NCBI GenBank assembly: GCA_947631455.1 | Contig: CANRLH010000003.1 | Location: 124,001 to 188,000, forward strand | Length of the DNA stretch: 64,000 bases | Origin: an uncultured Clostridia bacterium | GTDB lineage: Bacteria > Bacillota > Clostridia > Oscillospirales > Ruminococcaceae | Reading direction: 5' to 3' | Part shown: piece after piece, positions 55,528 to 64,000 of the stretch | Numbering within the stretch: the stretch's first letter is position 1 | How the letters are laid out: each line of letters begins with the position of its first letter | Program-made: the position numbers and the translations under genes | The notes under the pieces: generated by a model | Told to the model about the DNA's origin: nothing | Database searches by the model: none | What the model saw: only the letters and a program-made list of their open reading frames with translations

Positions 55528-56449
55528 TATCTTTTTGAATTTTTTCTGAAATTTTTTCTATATTGTCAAATTCATCGCAATAAATCCAATGAATTCGTGA
55601 ATCTCGCCTAAACCATGTCAGTTGACGCTTTGCATACCGACGTGTTTCCTGCTTGATTTTTTCAATTGCAGAAGGCAGATCGCACTCTCCTGAAAAGTAA
55701 GGTACAAGCTCCTTATAGCCTATGGCCTGATATGCCGTTTTCATATTATCGCTTAAGCCGTAGACCTCCCTTGCTTCGTCAACAAGGCCACGAGCGACCA
55801 TTTTGTCAACACGGTCGTTTATCCTCTTATAAAGCATTGCCCTGTCGCTAAAGTTAAGACCTATCATATACGGCTTATACGGAGACGGTTCTTTTTTGCT
55901 TTGCGCTTTTGAATCTGACAGCTTATTTCCGCTCACTTTATATACTTCAAGAGCTCTTACCACTCTGTTAACATTATTTTCGTGAATAGCTTCCGCTGAC
56001 TCCTTGTCAACGCTTTCCAGCATCTCCCACAGATAGTGATTTCCCTTTTCCTTGGCTATTCTCAGATATTTTTGCCGGATATTTATGTCGGCCGCTGTGT
56101 CGTCAAATTTTACATTGTCAATAAGCGAATCTATATAAAGCCCCGTTCCACCACAAATAATGGGAAGCTTTCCTATTAAGTGCAGCTTTTGTATTACTTT
56201 GGAGGCAGCAGACACATAATCCGCCACGCTGAAGCTTTTATCATTCTCCAGAAAGCCTATCAGGTGGTGAGGCACTGAGCTCAACTCCTCTTTTGAAGGC
56301 TTTGCCGTGGCAATATCCATTCCCTTATATATCTGCATAGAATCTGCGGAAATTATCTCACCGCCATAAGCCTTCGCAAGCTCAATTGCTAGAGCTGTTT
56401 TTCCGGACGCTGTTGGTCCGAGCACAACGATAACAGGTATTTTATTCAT
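55505..56449 (-). CDS. miaA: tRNA dimethylallyltransferase
   Basis: 314 aa. P-loop GPTASGKTALA, the isoprenyl-binding SADSMQIYKGMDIATAKPS region, GGTGLYIDSL and the C-terminal QTRRYAKRQLTWFRRD motif (the first residue here is in KQETRRYAKRQ). Adds the isopentenyl group to A37, which MiaB of the same cluster then methylthiolates. Confidence 0.97.
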   Translation of the reverse strand: MNKIPVIVVLGPTASGKTALAIELAKAYGGEIISADSMQIYKGMDIATAKPSKEELSSVPHHLIGFLENDKSFSVADYVSAASKVIQKLHLIGKLPIICGGTGLYIDSLIDNVKFDDTAADINIRQKYLRIAKEKGNHYLWEMLESVDKESAEAIHENNVNRVVRALEVYKVSGNKLSDSKAQSKKEPSPYKPYMIGLNFSDRAMLYKRINDRVDKMVARGLVDEAREVYGLSDNMKTAYQAIGYKELVPYFSGECDLPSAIEKIKQETRRYAKRQLTWFRRDSRIHWIYCDEFDNIEKISEKIQKDIAKTDFL

Positions 56450-56457
56450 ACTATATC

Positions 56458-58428
56458 CTAAACTATCCTTTTAAAAAGCTTTTCGATCTCTCTTTTTGAC
56501 AGCTTTACAAAAATCGGTCTGCCGTGCGGACAGTATTTTGTCAGATCTTCATCAAAAACGTCAAGGCACAGCGCTTCAAGCTCTAAAATATCCGACGGTA
56601 TGTTGCCCTTGATCGACGCTTTGCAGGCTATCGAGTGACACAGCTCGTCCAGAATATCAAGCTGAGGAGATACCTTTAAACTCACAAAGTTTTTCGCAAG
56701 CTCGCTGACAGCCTCCTCCGCGTCCTCACCGTTTATCACGACGGGGATACCCAGAGCGTTGACAAACGGAGCACCTGCGTCCTCTATTATAAAGCCCAGC
56801 TTTTTTGCCTTATCCGAATTCGCAATAAGAGCGTCATGCTCTTCAAAGCTTAAAAGAACATTAATGGGAGAAATCAGCATCTGACTGTCAAGCTCTGTAA
56901 CGCTCTTTTTGATCTTTTCAAAGTTTATTCTCTCGTGCGCAGCGTGCTTATCTATTAAATACATATCGTCGTTACGCTGACACACTATATATGTGTCAAA
57001 AACCTCGCCTAAAACCTTTGTTACCGTCTCTTCCCTTTCGTCGACTGTGTTATTTTGTTCAGAGTCTGATTTTTTCTTAAGGTTGTCCTCGTTTATATAC
57101 TTAAACTCTCTTCCTGCCGGAGCTTTCAATTTGTCAAATTCTGTCTCATCTGTCTGATCTTTGCCATTATATAAATAATTAACCTTGTACTCTTTCTTAA
57201 TCGAGTTCAGAGTTCCGGAACGCATAGGCCGTTCAGATAGATCGGACTGATGCGCCGATGTAAAAAAATCTTCCTTTGGCTGTGCCTTTACACGCTCAAA
57301 AGGCTTTTTTTCAAACCGCTTTAATATATCTCCGTCATTTTGAGTTAAAACCGTCTGGACCCCTTTATCCGGCTTAAATCCGTAAAGTTGAGTCTGAGAA
57401 AAGTGCTTGGCGCTTTCATTGTTAAGCTCCCTTGGCGTTTCTTCACTCATAAGCGCGTTTTTCACAGCAAAGTAAACCGCGTCGTAAATAAGCTTTTCAT
57501 CTTGAAACTTGACTTCAGCTTTCGCAGGGTGAACATTTACGTCCACAAGAGACGGGTCAACATCGACCATCAAAACACATGCAGGAAATTTACCCGTCAT
57601 GATCTGATTTTTATATGCCTCCTCAAGAGACACCATACAGGTGACCGATCTTATGTATCTGCCGTTTATAAAAAAGTTCTGAAAATTTCTTTTGCTCTTT
57701 GCCATAAGCGGCTTGATTATATATCCGCTGACACTTACACCGTTTTGGCTGTAACTGACCTTGAGGAGACTTTCTGCAAAGTCTTTCCCGAAAACCGCGT
57801 GAATTGCAGAAAATAAACTTCCGTCGCCTGCGGTAATAAGCTCCTGTCTGTTATCTCTTATAAACTTAAACGATATTGATGGATGCGACAAAGCTATTTT
57901 ATTGATAATAGCCGCTGTCACATTACCCTCTGTCACATCCTTTTTCAAAAACTTAAGTCTCGCGGGAACGTTAAAGAATAAATCGCGCACTACAACGGTC
58001 GTGCCGTCAGGACTGCCTGAATCCTCAAAAAGCTTTACATCAGAACCCTCGTTTATAATATGTGAACCCAACGCATCCTGAGGCCGCTTTGTCAAAACCG
58101 AAACCCTCGATACCGCGCAAATTGACGCCAACGCTTCTCCTCTGAATCCAAGTGATGAAATACTGTTAAGGTCACTTTTATCACTTATCTTGCTCGTTGC
58201 GTGACGAAGAAAAGCAGTAGGAAGATCCTCTTTCGCGATTCCGCAGCCGTTGTCGGTTATTCTCATATACGTGCGACCGCCGTTTTTTATCTCAACAGTA
58301 ATATTAGTCGCACCCGAATCAATGGAATTTTCCAAAAGCTCCTTTATAACCGAAGACGGTCGATCAATAACCTCACCCGCGGCTATAAGCTCAGATATTT
58401 CTTTAGATAAAACCTTTATCTTCGCCAT
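56458..58428 (-). CDS. mutL: Mismatch repair protein MutL (endonuclease type)
   Basis: 656 aa. GHKL ATPase with NSIDSGAT, DNGCGI and GFRGEAL; a variable linker (about 335-465); C-terminal dimerisation domain with the nicking motif DKHAAHERINFEK plus ACKASIK and CPHGRP. This is the self-nicking MutL of organisms lacking MutH. The linker is acidic and low in conservation. Follows mutS by 9 nt. Confidence 0.97.
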   Translation of the reverse strand: MAKIKVLSKEISELIAAGEVIDRPSSVIKELLENSIDSGATNITVEIKNGGRTYMRITDNGCGIAKEDLPTAFLRHATSKISDKSDLNSISSLGFRGEALASICAVSRVSVLTKRPQDALGSHIINEGSDVKLFEDSGSPDGTTVVVRDLFFNVPARLKFLKKDVTEGNVTAAIINKIALSHPSISFKFIRDNRQELITAGDGSLFSAIHAVFGKDFAESLLKVSYSQNGVSVSGYIIKPLMAKSKRNFQNFFINGRYIRSVTCMVSLEEAYKNQIMTGKFPACVLMVDVDPSLVDVNVHPAKAEVKFQDEKLIYDAVYFAVKNALMSEETPRELNNESAKHFSQTQLYGFKPDKGVQTVLTQNDGDILKRFEKKPFERVKAQPKEDFFTSAHQSDLSERPMRSGTLNSIKKEYKVNYLYNGKDQTDETEFDKLKAPAGREFKYINEDNLKKKSDSEQNNTVDEREETVTKVLGEVFDTYIVCQRNDDMYLIDKHAAHERINFEKIKKSVTELDSQMLISPINVLLSFEEHDALIANSDKAKKLGFIIEDAGAPFVNALGIPVVINGEDAEEAVSELAKNFVSLKVSPQLDILDELCHSIACKASIKGNIPSDILELEALCLDVFDEDLTKYCPHGRPIFVKLSKREIEKLFKRIV

Positions 58429-58437
58429 AAATGCTCC

Positions 58438-61053
58438 TTAATTTATGTATTTTAATAAGTTGCTCACAAACGGTCTTAACTCCTCATCTGAAATCTCATC
58501 CAGATTTGTTCTCCTCAAAATTTCCGCAGCCTTTTTCTCATTCATCATACCAAAGCTTATCTGCTCCGTGCTTTCATAAGGCTTTTGAGGTTCATTTCCG
58601 CTTTTCTCAAACTGCTCAAGAAGCTCGTTCGCACGGTTGATTATTGCGCTCGGAAGCCCCGCGAGCTTAGCAACCTCTATTCCGTAGCTCTCATCCGCAC
58701 CGCCTGATACGATCTTTCTTAAAAACCTTATGCCTCCGCCGGTCTGCTTGACTGCCACGCTTAGATTTTTAACTCCCGGAACTGTGCCCTCAAGCTCAAT
58801 AAGCTCATGATAGTGAGTTGCAAAAAGCGTCTTACAGCCGAGTCTTGGACTTCGTGCAAGATATTCAGCAACTGCCCGAGCGATAGAAAGGCCGTCAGAG
58901 GTTGAAGTTCCTCTGCCCACCTCATCAAGAATCACAAGGCTGTTTTTAGTCGCGTGACTGACAATATCAGCGACCTCGCTCATTTCCACCATGAAGGTTG
59001 ACTGCCCGCTTGTGAGGTCATCGGAAGCACCTACGCGGGTAAATATCTGATCGACCACTGAGATCTTTGCATAATCGCACGGGACAAAGCACCCTATCTG
59101 CGCCATGAGAGTAATAAGCGCCACCTGTCGCATAAAAGTGCTTTTTCCTGACATATTAGGTCCGGTGATCACGCACATTCGGTTATCAGTCAGATCAAGA
59201 TACGCGTCATTTGGCACAAACATCTCATCTGTCTGCATAAGTTCAACAACAGGGTGTCTTCCATTCTTGATGTTAATGACGCCGTCCACAGAAATCTCAG
59301 GCTTTGTATAGCCGTTATTGACCGAGGCAGTTGCAAAAGAACATAAAACATCAGTAAAAGCAATTGCGGACGCAGTTTTTTGAACCTTGTCAAGAAAAGT
59401 TGCAATATAATCTCTTACCTCAGAAAAAATATCCTGCTCAAGCTTTATGACCTTATCACTTGCGCCCACTATCATGTTCTCAGCGTCTTTAAGCTCTTCA
59501 GTAACGTATCTTTCACAGTTTGCAAGTGTTTGCTTTCTCACGTAATAATCAGGAACATTGCCGATAAAGGACTTTGTTACCTCTATATAATAACCGAAGA
59601 CCCTGTTATATCCGATCTTGAGTTTCTTTATGCCCGTCTTTTCTCTTTCTTTTTGGGCTATCGAGTCTAAAATTTCCCTGCCGTTTGTCACTATGCTTCT
59701 TAAGCTGTCAAGCTCATCGTTAAAGCCTTCTTTTATTACTCCCCCATCTTTGGCGGAAACAGGAGGTTCATCGACTATTGCGTTTTCTATCAGATTTGAT
59801 ATTTCCTCACAAGGATATATGTTTTCGTTTTGTTCCCTGATAAGCGCGCAGTCAAATTCACAAAGGCATTCCTTGATTTTCGGCAGACACATGACCGATT
59901 GCGAAAGTGATTTTATGTCTCTTGGATTTGCACTTTTATAAACGACCCTTGTCATAAGCCGTTCAATATCATAAACACCGCTTAAGTTTTCTTTAAGTCT
60001 GTCAAGCAAAACAGAATTATTTACAAAACTTTCAACAGCGTCAAGACGTGCCATTATCTTTACAGGATTTATTAGCGGCTGCTCAATGCAGGCTTTCAGC
60101 ATTCTTCTTCCCATTGAGGTCTTTGTATAGTCAAGCACCCATAAAAGAGACCCCTTTTTCTCTTTGTTTCTGAGCGTCTCAACAAGCTCAAGATTTCTTC
60201 TCGCGGTAAATCCCAAGGACATAAGAGGCTCTGTATCGTGCCGTATGATCGACGAAAAGCGTCCCGCCGCAGTCTTCTGAGTGTCCTCAATATAAGCAAA
60301 GGTACAGCAAACACAGCTTGCTTCCGCTGTGTTTTCATCGACACCGATTTGTTTGAAGTTATCAGCCGAAAACTGTTTTAAAACGCTCTCGGTATTCTTG
60401 CTGACAGAAAACATTTCTTCAGGCAGCTTCTGCACAAAAGCGTGAAGCTTGTCTGTTACAAAAAGTGAAATTTCTCCAAGCGCCTTATCACTTAAATTAG
60501 TAAGCACCTCAACGGGCGAAAAACGCGAAAGCTCATTTATAATATCTCCTTTTGCGTTTTTCCCGGAAAATGAAAAAAGATGCACTTCACCCGTAGACAT
60601 ATCTGCAAAACAGAGTGAATACACCTTATCCTTTCCGTAAATAGTGCACAGATAATTGTTTGAGCTTTCATCAAGCATAGTGCTTTCAGTAAGCGTTCCT
60701 GGAGTGACAACTCTTATCACGTCCCGGGTGACTATTCCCTTAGCTAAGGCAGGATCCTCGGTCTGCTCGCATATTGCCACCATAAAGCCTTTTTCTATAA
60801 GTCGCTTTAAATATATATCGCAGGCATGATAAGGAACGCCGCACATAGGCGCGCGTTCTTCAAGCCCGCAGTCTCTTCCCGTCAAAGTGAGCTCAAGCTC
60901 CTTAGAAGCAAGAATGGCATCCTCAAAAAACATCTCATAAAAATCGCCCAGACGAAAGAAAACTATATGTCTCGGATACTTGGTTTTCACCTCGACATAC
61001 TGCCTCATCATCGGCGACAGGACACTCAGATCAAGATCGCTAAGCCTAAGCAT
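58438..61053 (-). CDS. mutS: Mismatch recognition protein MutS
   Basis: 871 aa. Mismatch-reading motif in FFRLGDFYEMF near residue 33, connector and lever regions, Walker A GPNMSGKST, Walker B VILDEVGRGTSTSDG and FATHYHEL. Pairs with MutL downstream. Normal length, with the C-terminal tetramer/beta-clamp region present. Confidence 0.98.
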   Translation of the reverse strand: MLRLSDLDLSVLSPMMRQYVEVKTKYPRHIVFFRLGDFYEMFFEDAILASKELELTLTGRDCGLEERAPMCGVPYHACDIYLKRLIEKGFMVAICEQTEDPALAKGIVTRDVIRVVTPGTLTESTMLDESSNNYLCTIYGKDKVYSLCFADMSTGEVHLFSFSGKNAKGDIINELSRFSPVEVLTNLSDKALGEISLFVTDKLHAFVQKLPEEMFSVSKNTESVLKQFSADNFKQIGVDENTAEASCVCCTFAYIEDTQKTAAGRFSSIIRHDTEPLMSLGFTARRNLELVETLRNKEKKGSLLWVLDYTKTSMGRRMLKACIEQPLINPVKIMARLDAVESFVNNSVLLDRLKENLSGVYDIERLMTRVVYKSANPRDIKSLSQSVMCLPKIKECLCEFDCALIREQNENIYPCEEISNLIENAIVDEPPVSAKDGGVIKEGFNDELDSLRSIVTNGREILDSIAQKEREKTGIKKLKIGYNRVFGYYIEVTKSFIGNVPDYYVRKQTLANCERYVTEELKDAENMIVGASDKVIKLEQDIFSEVRDYIATFLDKVQKTASAIAFTDVLCSFATASVNNGYTKPEISVDGVINIKNGRHPVVELMQTDEMFVPNDAYLDLTDNRMCVITGPNMSGKSTFMRQVALITLMAQIGCFVPCDYAKISVVDQIFTRVGASDDLTSGQSTFMVEMSEVADIVSHATKNSLVILDEVGRGTSTSDGLSIARAVAEYLARSPRLGCKTLFATHYHELIELEGTVPGVKNLSVAVKQTGGGIRFLRKIVSGGADESYGIEVAKLAGLPSAIINRANELLEQFEKSGNEPQKPYESTEQISFGMMNEKKAAEILRRTNLDEISDEELRPFVSNLLKYIN

Positions 61054-61088
61054 TTAAAAACTCACTTCCAATCTTTTGCAAGAATAAA

Positions 61089-61496
61089 TCAGTGACAGCC
61101 ACCGCAGGTCGAGCAGCTTCCCGAACAGCTGGGCGCAGTTTCAGGACATGTCATGGGATCCTCTCCGTTTACCGCCTGTGAAATGATGTAGTTTATACTG
61201 TTTACAAGCTTTTCCATCTTCTCACTTGCCGCGGTGTATTCCGCCATGCTTCTGTTTGACATGATCTTTCCGTATAGCTCTTTGATTTCACCGTCTAAAC
61301 GCTTCATTTCGTCGGCGTTCTTATCCTGTTTTGACATCTCCTGATTAAGCTTCATTCTTAAAATGTTAAACTCGCCTATCATATTCTGAAGCACTGTGTC
61401 CGTATCATTTACGCGCTTCGCATCAATATAGGTCTTATACTCCTCGCTCTCCTGCAACAGCTTTCCAAGCTCTCTTGTCTTTTCAATTACAGTCAT
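61089..61496 (-). CDS. YlbF/YmcA-family regulator with Cys-rich tail
   Basis: 135 aa. All-helical YlbF fold (about 1-110), then an unusual Cys-rich tail: CPETAPSCSGSCSTCGGCH (five Cys, one His). In Bacillus YlbF-YmcA-YaaT form an Fe-S-containing complex that guides RNase Y; the gene is next to miaB and mutS there too, where it is ymcA. The tail is a likely metal or cluster ligand set. AAAGGAG precedes the ATG. Confidence 0.88.
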   Translation of the reverse strand: MTVIEKTRELGKLLQESEEYKTYIDAKRVNDTDTVLQNMIGEFNILRMKLNQEMSKQDKNADEMKRLDGEIKELYGKIMSNRSMAEYTAASEKMEKLVNSINYIISQAVNGEDPMTCPETAPSCSGSCSTCGGCH

Positions 61497-61520
61497 ATAA
61501 AAATCTCCTTTAAAAATTAT

Positions 61521-62906
61521 TTATCTGATGATTTCACCGAATAAAGCCCAGTTCAAGGCATTTGTTATTTTTACATTTACAAAGCTACCGATAAGCTTTT
61601 TATCTCCCTCAAATTCAACTATTATATTCTCATAGCTATGTCCGGTTAATAAACCGTCCTGTTTTTTGGCGCTCTCCGCAAGGACTTTAAGCGTTTTTCC
61701 GACAAATCGCCCAAGCCATTTCTCAGTGATCTCATGCTGCATAAGCAAAAGCTCCCTTAACCAAAGACCTTTCTGCTTAACTGATACCTTGTCCTCAAGC
61801 TCTGCCGCTTTTGTCCCCTCTCTTTTTGAGTAGACAAATGAATATACGTTGTCAAACTTCACCTTTTCAAGAAGCGCCTTTGTGTCGCAAAACTGCTCAT
61901 AGCTTTCTCCCGGAAAGCCTACGATTATATCAGTCGAAAACGAAAAGTCACCGCAACGCTTCCTTGCATATTCCACCGTTTCAAGATATTTATCGACAGT
62001 ATAGCGCCTGTTCATCCTTTGAAGAATTTCATCGTTTCCGCTCTGGACAGGAAGGTGCAGATGACTGCAAACCTTATCGCAGTCAATTATTGCATCGATC
62101 AGCTCATTTGTTGCATCCTTAGGGTGTGAAGACATAAACCTTATCCAGAAATCCCCCTCAATGTCGTTCAGCCTTCGCAAAAGCTCCGGAAAACCATAAG
62201 CGTAAGAGTTTACGTTTTGACCGAGCAGAGTTATCTCTTTATATCCGTCTCTTACAAGTCCTTTGACCTCGTCAACCACAGCGTCAACTGTCCTGCTGCG
62301 CTCTCTTCCCCTGACATACGGCACAATACAGTATGTGCAGAAATTGTTGCAGCCATACATTATAGAAACATATGCCTTAAAGTCGCTTGAACGCACCTGA
62401 AAAACATCCTCAGCTATTTCACTTTGCTTTTCTTCAATATTAAAAACACGCCTTCCGCTTACTATGACTTCATACAGCATTTTGTAAAAATCACTGTAAG
62501 CAAATGTGCCGAACACAAGTGATACGTGAGGATAAGATTCCTTTATCTTCTCAGCGACGTGCTTTTGCTGTGCCATACACCCGCACACGCATATTATAAG
62601 GTCTTTGTTCTTCTCCTTCAAATGCTTAAGCTCGCCCAGTCTTCCGAAAACCCGTTCGTGCGCATTTTCCCTTACAGCGCAAGTATTTATTACAATAAGA
62701 TCAGCTAACGCATCATCAGAAGTAAAAGAAAAACCGCTTTTTGCAATCAGTCCTTTAAGCTTTTCGCCGTCAGAGACGTTTTGCTGACAGCCGTACGAAT
62801 GAAGATAACACAAAGGTGTTGCGTCATTATATTTAGTTTTTACCGCATCTTTGAGCATATTCAGGTCCAGACTCTCAAACGCACAAGATATAGACTTAAA
62901 TTCCAC
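61521..62906 (-). CDS. miaB: tRNA-2-methylthio-N6-dimethylallyladenosine synthase
   Basis: 461 aa radical SAM methylthiotransferase. UPF0004 domain Cys ligands (SYGCQQNVSD, NTCAVREN, CGCMAQ), radical SAM CNNFCTYC and a C-terminal TRAM domain. The start is GTG at 62906 because GGAGG lies 6 nt upstream; the longer frame has no ribosome site and begins before the promoter -35. First gene of the long cluster. Confidence 0.97.
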   Translation of the reverse strand: MEFKSISCAFESLDLNMLKDAVKTKYNDATPLCYLHSYGCQQNVSDGEKLKGLIAKSGFSFTSDDALADLIVINTCAVRENAHERVFGRLGELKHLKEKNKDLIICVCGCMAQQKHVAEKIKESYPHVSLVFGTFAYSDFYKMLYEVIVSGRRVFNIEEKQSEIAEDVFQVRSSDFKAYVSIMYGCNNFCTYCIVPYVRGRERSRTVDAVVDEVKGLVRDGYKEITLLGQNVNSYAYGFPELLRRLNDIEGDFWIRFMSSHPKDATNELIDAIIDCDKVCSHLHLPVQSGNDEILQRMNRRYTVDKYLETVEYARKRCGDFSFSTDIIVGFPGESYEQFCDTKALLEKVKFDNVYSFVYSKREGTKAAELEDKVSVKQKGLWLRELLLMQHEITEKWLGRFVGKTLKVLAESAKKQDGLLTGHSYENIIVEFEGDKKLIGSFVNVKITNALNWALFGEIIR

Positions 62907-62949
62907 AGTTTTCCTCCAAAGCCCATAATATATTGTGTATACATAAATG

Positions 62950-62978
62950 ATTATATCATATAGTGACAATAATTTCAA
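62950..62978 (-). promoter_or_regulatory. Promoter of the miaB-mutSL-miaA-hfq-sepF-ileS string
   Basis: TTGAAA (62973-62978), 17-nt spacer, perfect TATAAT (62950-62955) on the minus strand, about 40 nt before the miaB GTG. Confidence 0.78.
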
Positions 62979-62996
62979 GAGTTGACGCAATAAAAG

Positions 62997-63021
62997 AGAG
63001 GGCAAATAAAAAATGCCCTCT
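62997..63021 (-). terminator. Terminator after nrdG
   Basis: Perfect 8-bp stem AGAGGGCA/TGCCCTCT (62997-63004 with 63014-63021), then CTTTTATTG on the minus strand. Confidence 0.8.
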
Positions 63022-63048
63022 GAATTACATTAAAATCATAAATAAACA

Positions 63049-63549
63049 CTAATCACACTCAACTACGGTTTTTGACTCAAGCGATTTTTTTACATCAATA
63101 ATTCTTTGATTATCACTGCCTCTGAACTTTAACAACAGATTCCTCTTTTCAAGAATGAAACGCCCGTCAATGAGAATATCTGTTAAATCAAGCAGCTTTT
63201 TTATATACACATTATCTTTAGATTGCTCTATAAGCTCCTCAAATGTGTACCCGGAATAACATACTATATCAAGCCCCAGCTCTTTTACCTTTTTTGCAAG
63301 ATCGCAAAGAGGCTCAGGCTGACAAAACGGCTCGCCGCCGCTGAAGGTAACTCCGTCGAGCAAGGTATTTGCCCTGATTTTTGAAAGCAGATCATCCGTA
63401 TCTACCTCATTGCCCTTTGAAAAATCATGCGTCTGAGGGTTATGACATCCCGGACAATTATGAATGCACCCTTGAACGAACACTACAAAGCGTATTCCCT
63501 CTCCGTCGACTATTGAATCGTTTACGGTACCCGCGATCCTTAATTTCAT
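63049..63549 (-). CDS. nrdG: Anaerobic ribonucleotide reductase activating protein
   Basis: 166 aa radical SAM activase. Fe-S motif CIHNCPGC followed by HNPQTHDF, then GVTFSGGEPFCQPEPL. It generates the glycyl radical on NrdD. The ATG at 63549 follows AAAGGTGAAAG; the longer frame crosses the intergenic hairpin and is rejected. Downstream partner of the nrdD gene that runs off the window. Confidence 0.96.
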   Translation of the reverse strand: MKLRIAGTVNDSIVDGEGIRFVVFVQGCIHNCPGCHNPQTHDFSKGNEVDTDDLLSKIRANTLLDGVTFSGGEPFCQPEPLCDLAKKVKELGLDIVCYSGYTFEELIEQSKDNVYIKKLLDLTDILIDGRFILEKRNLLLKFRGSDNQRIIDVKKSLESKTVVECD

Positions 63550-63574
63550 TACACTTTCACCTTTCGCAAAAACA

Positions 63575-63593
63575 GGCAGGGAAAACCCCTGCC
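63575..63593 (-). terminator. Hairpin between nrdD and nrdG (attenuator)
   Basis: Perfect 7-bp G/C-rich stem GGCAGGG/CCCTGCC (63575-63581 with 63587-63593), loop of 5, then TGTTTTTG. It would cut NrdG expression relative to NrdD, which suits a catalytic activase. Confidence 0.6.
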
Positions 63594-63610
63594 CGATAAA
63601 CATTATAATT

Positions 63611-64000
63611 CTATACAGAGTGCTTTACACGGTCGGCTACTTCAGCTCTTTTTGCGTCGTTAAAGCGATCAAGTGTTCCGACAAGATATCCAGTGATACG
63701 TCTGATCCTCTCAAATCCAACACCGCCCGAGCCCTCTCTTCTTCCGCAAAGCGGGCAAACATCTCCAATTATGCCTGTATATCCGCAAACGGGGTCTCTG
63801 TCAACGGGATGGTTTATAGAGCCGTAGCCTATTCCCAGTTCCTTCATACATCTTACAACCTTTTCAAATGCCGAAAGATTGTTCATAGGATCTCCGTCAA
63901 GCTCTACATAGCTTATATGTCCCGCGTTTGTAAGAGCATGATACGGAGCTTCTATCTTGATTTTGTCAATTGCGCTTATATTGTAATAAACCGGCACATG
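63611..64000 (-). CDS. nrdD: Anaerobic ribonucleoside-triphosphate reductase, C-terminal part (cut by window edge)
   Basis: At least 128 C-terminal residues of class III ribonucleotide reductase; the start lies beyond the window and the first ATG here is internal. Zinc site CGYTG...CPLCGRRE and the glycyl-radical segment RRITGYLVGTLDRFNDAKRAE with the radical Gly in TGYLVG. Oxygen-sensitive, so diagnostic of anaerobic DNA precursor synthesis. Confidence 0.95.
   Translation of the reverse strand, partial: HVPVYYNISAIDKIKIEAPYHALTNAGHISYVELDGDPMNNLSAFEKVVRCMKELGIGYGSINHPVDRDPVCGYTGIIGDVCPLCGRREGSGGVGFERIRRITGYLVGTLDRFNDAKRAEVADRVKHSV

Noticed and set aside
62907-63005. Longer miaB N-terminus
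   Set aside because: It runs through the promoter and GGAGG, and its residues do not resemble MiaB; the GTG at 62906 has the correct ribosome spacing.

Overview
The window comes from a low-to-moderate GC, anaerobic, Gram-positive bacterium, most likely a Clostridia member of the Ruminococcus / Eubacterium siraeum (Oscillospiraceae) type. The evidence is Firmicutes-specific content and order: cdaA-cdaR; phoH-ybeY-era-yqzL-recO-mutS2; yqfC-yqfD; yunB; sepF-ylmH-divIVA; and miaB-ylbF-mutS-mutL-miaA-hfq, which follows Bacillus. Class III (oxygen-sensitive) ribonucleotide reductase genes, TTG/GTG starts with strong GGAGG sites and a cytoplasmic GH43 glycosidase fit an anaerobic plant-fibre degrader. 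Four sporulation families (YqfC, YqfD, YlbJ-like, YunB) suggest a sporulating lineage. Nearly everything lies on the minus strand; only the RNase P RNA gene and a YlbJ-like membrane protein are on the plus strand. The species assignment is inference.

Layout, left to right (minus-strand operons read right to left). 6-2217: two-component system. 2414-5973: GH43 glycosidase, an unknown membrane protein and an orphan lipoprotein adaptor. 6068-13073: HD-GYP/degenerate-GGDEF protein, a surface protein with leucine-rich repeats, lepA, a small membrane protein and hemW. 13268-17037: a 91-residue membrane protein, a zinc phospholipase C-like protein, an ApgM-type mutase and a serine hydrolase, with one promoter and one terminator. 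17171-17590: rnpB with a consensus promoter and terminator. 17807-18799: a threonine-rich surface protein. 18948-25111: cdaA, cdaR, an FAD protein, yifB and an SDR. 25217-26569: DUF3343 protein and cysteine desulfurase-like enzyme behind a structured leader. 26832-28333: amidase-like protein and cysK, whose promoter carries a sulfur-regulator-like palindrome.

28630-35782: yqfC-yqfD behind a sigma-E-like promoter, then phoH-ybeY-era-yqzL-recO-mutS2; the 36-codon yqzL is easily overlooked. 35848-36876: YlbJ-like gene, plus strand, converging on gatB over a shared hairpin. 36922-42123: ligA-gatC-gatA-gatB. 42300-44242: yunB and a GGDEF cyclase. 44379-62906: one long colinear string from miaB through mismatch repair, miaA, hfq, an HlyD-like protein, yggS, sepF, ylmH, divIVA, ileS, lspA, rluD-like, a HAD phosphatase and a split transketolase. 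63049-64000: nrdG and the 3' end of nrdD.

Most of the window is conserved housekeeping DNA. I see no CRISPR array, prophage, insertion sequence or tRNA, and no unmistakably new multi-gene system. The parts most worth a second look are the phospholipase C-like operon, the multidomain HD-GYP protein with two decayed GGDEF modules, the sulfur-gene control regions (cysK operator; alternative hairpins before the DUF3343 gene), hairpins that bury ribosome-binding sites, and the duplicated-domain surface protein. No stretch longer than 300 bases lacks a gene.
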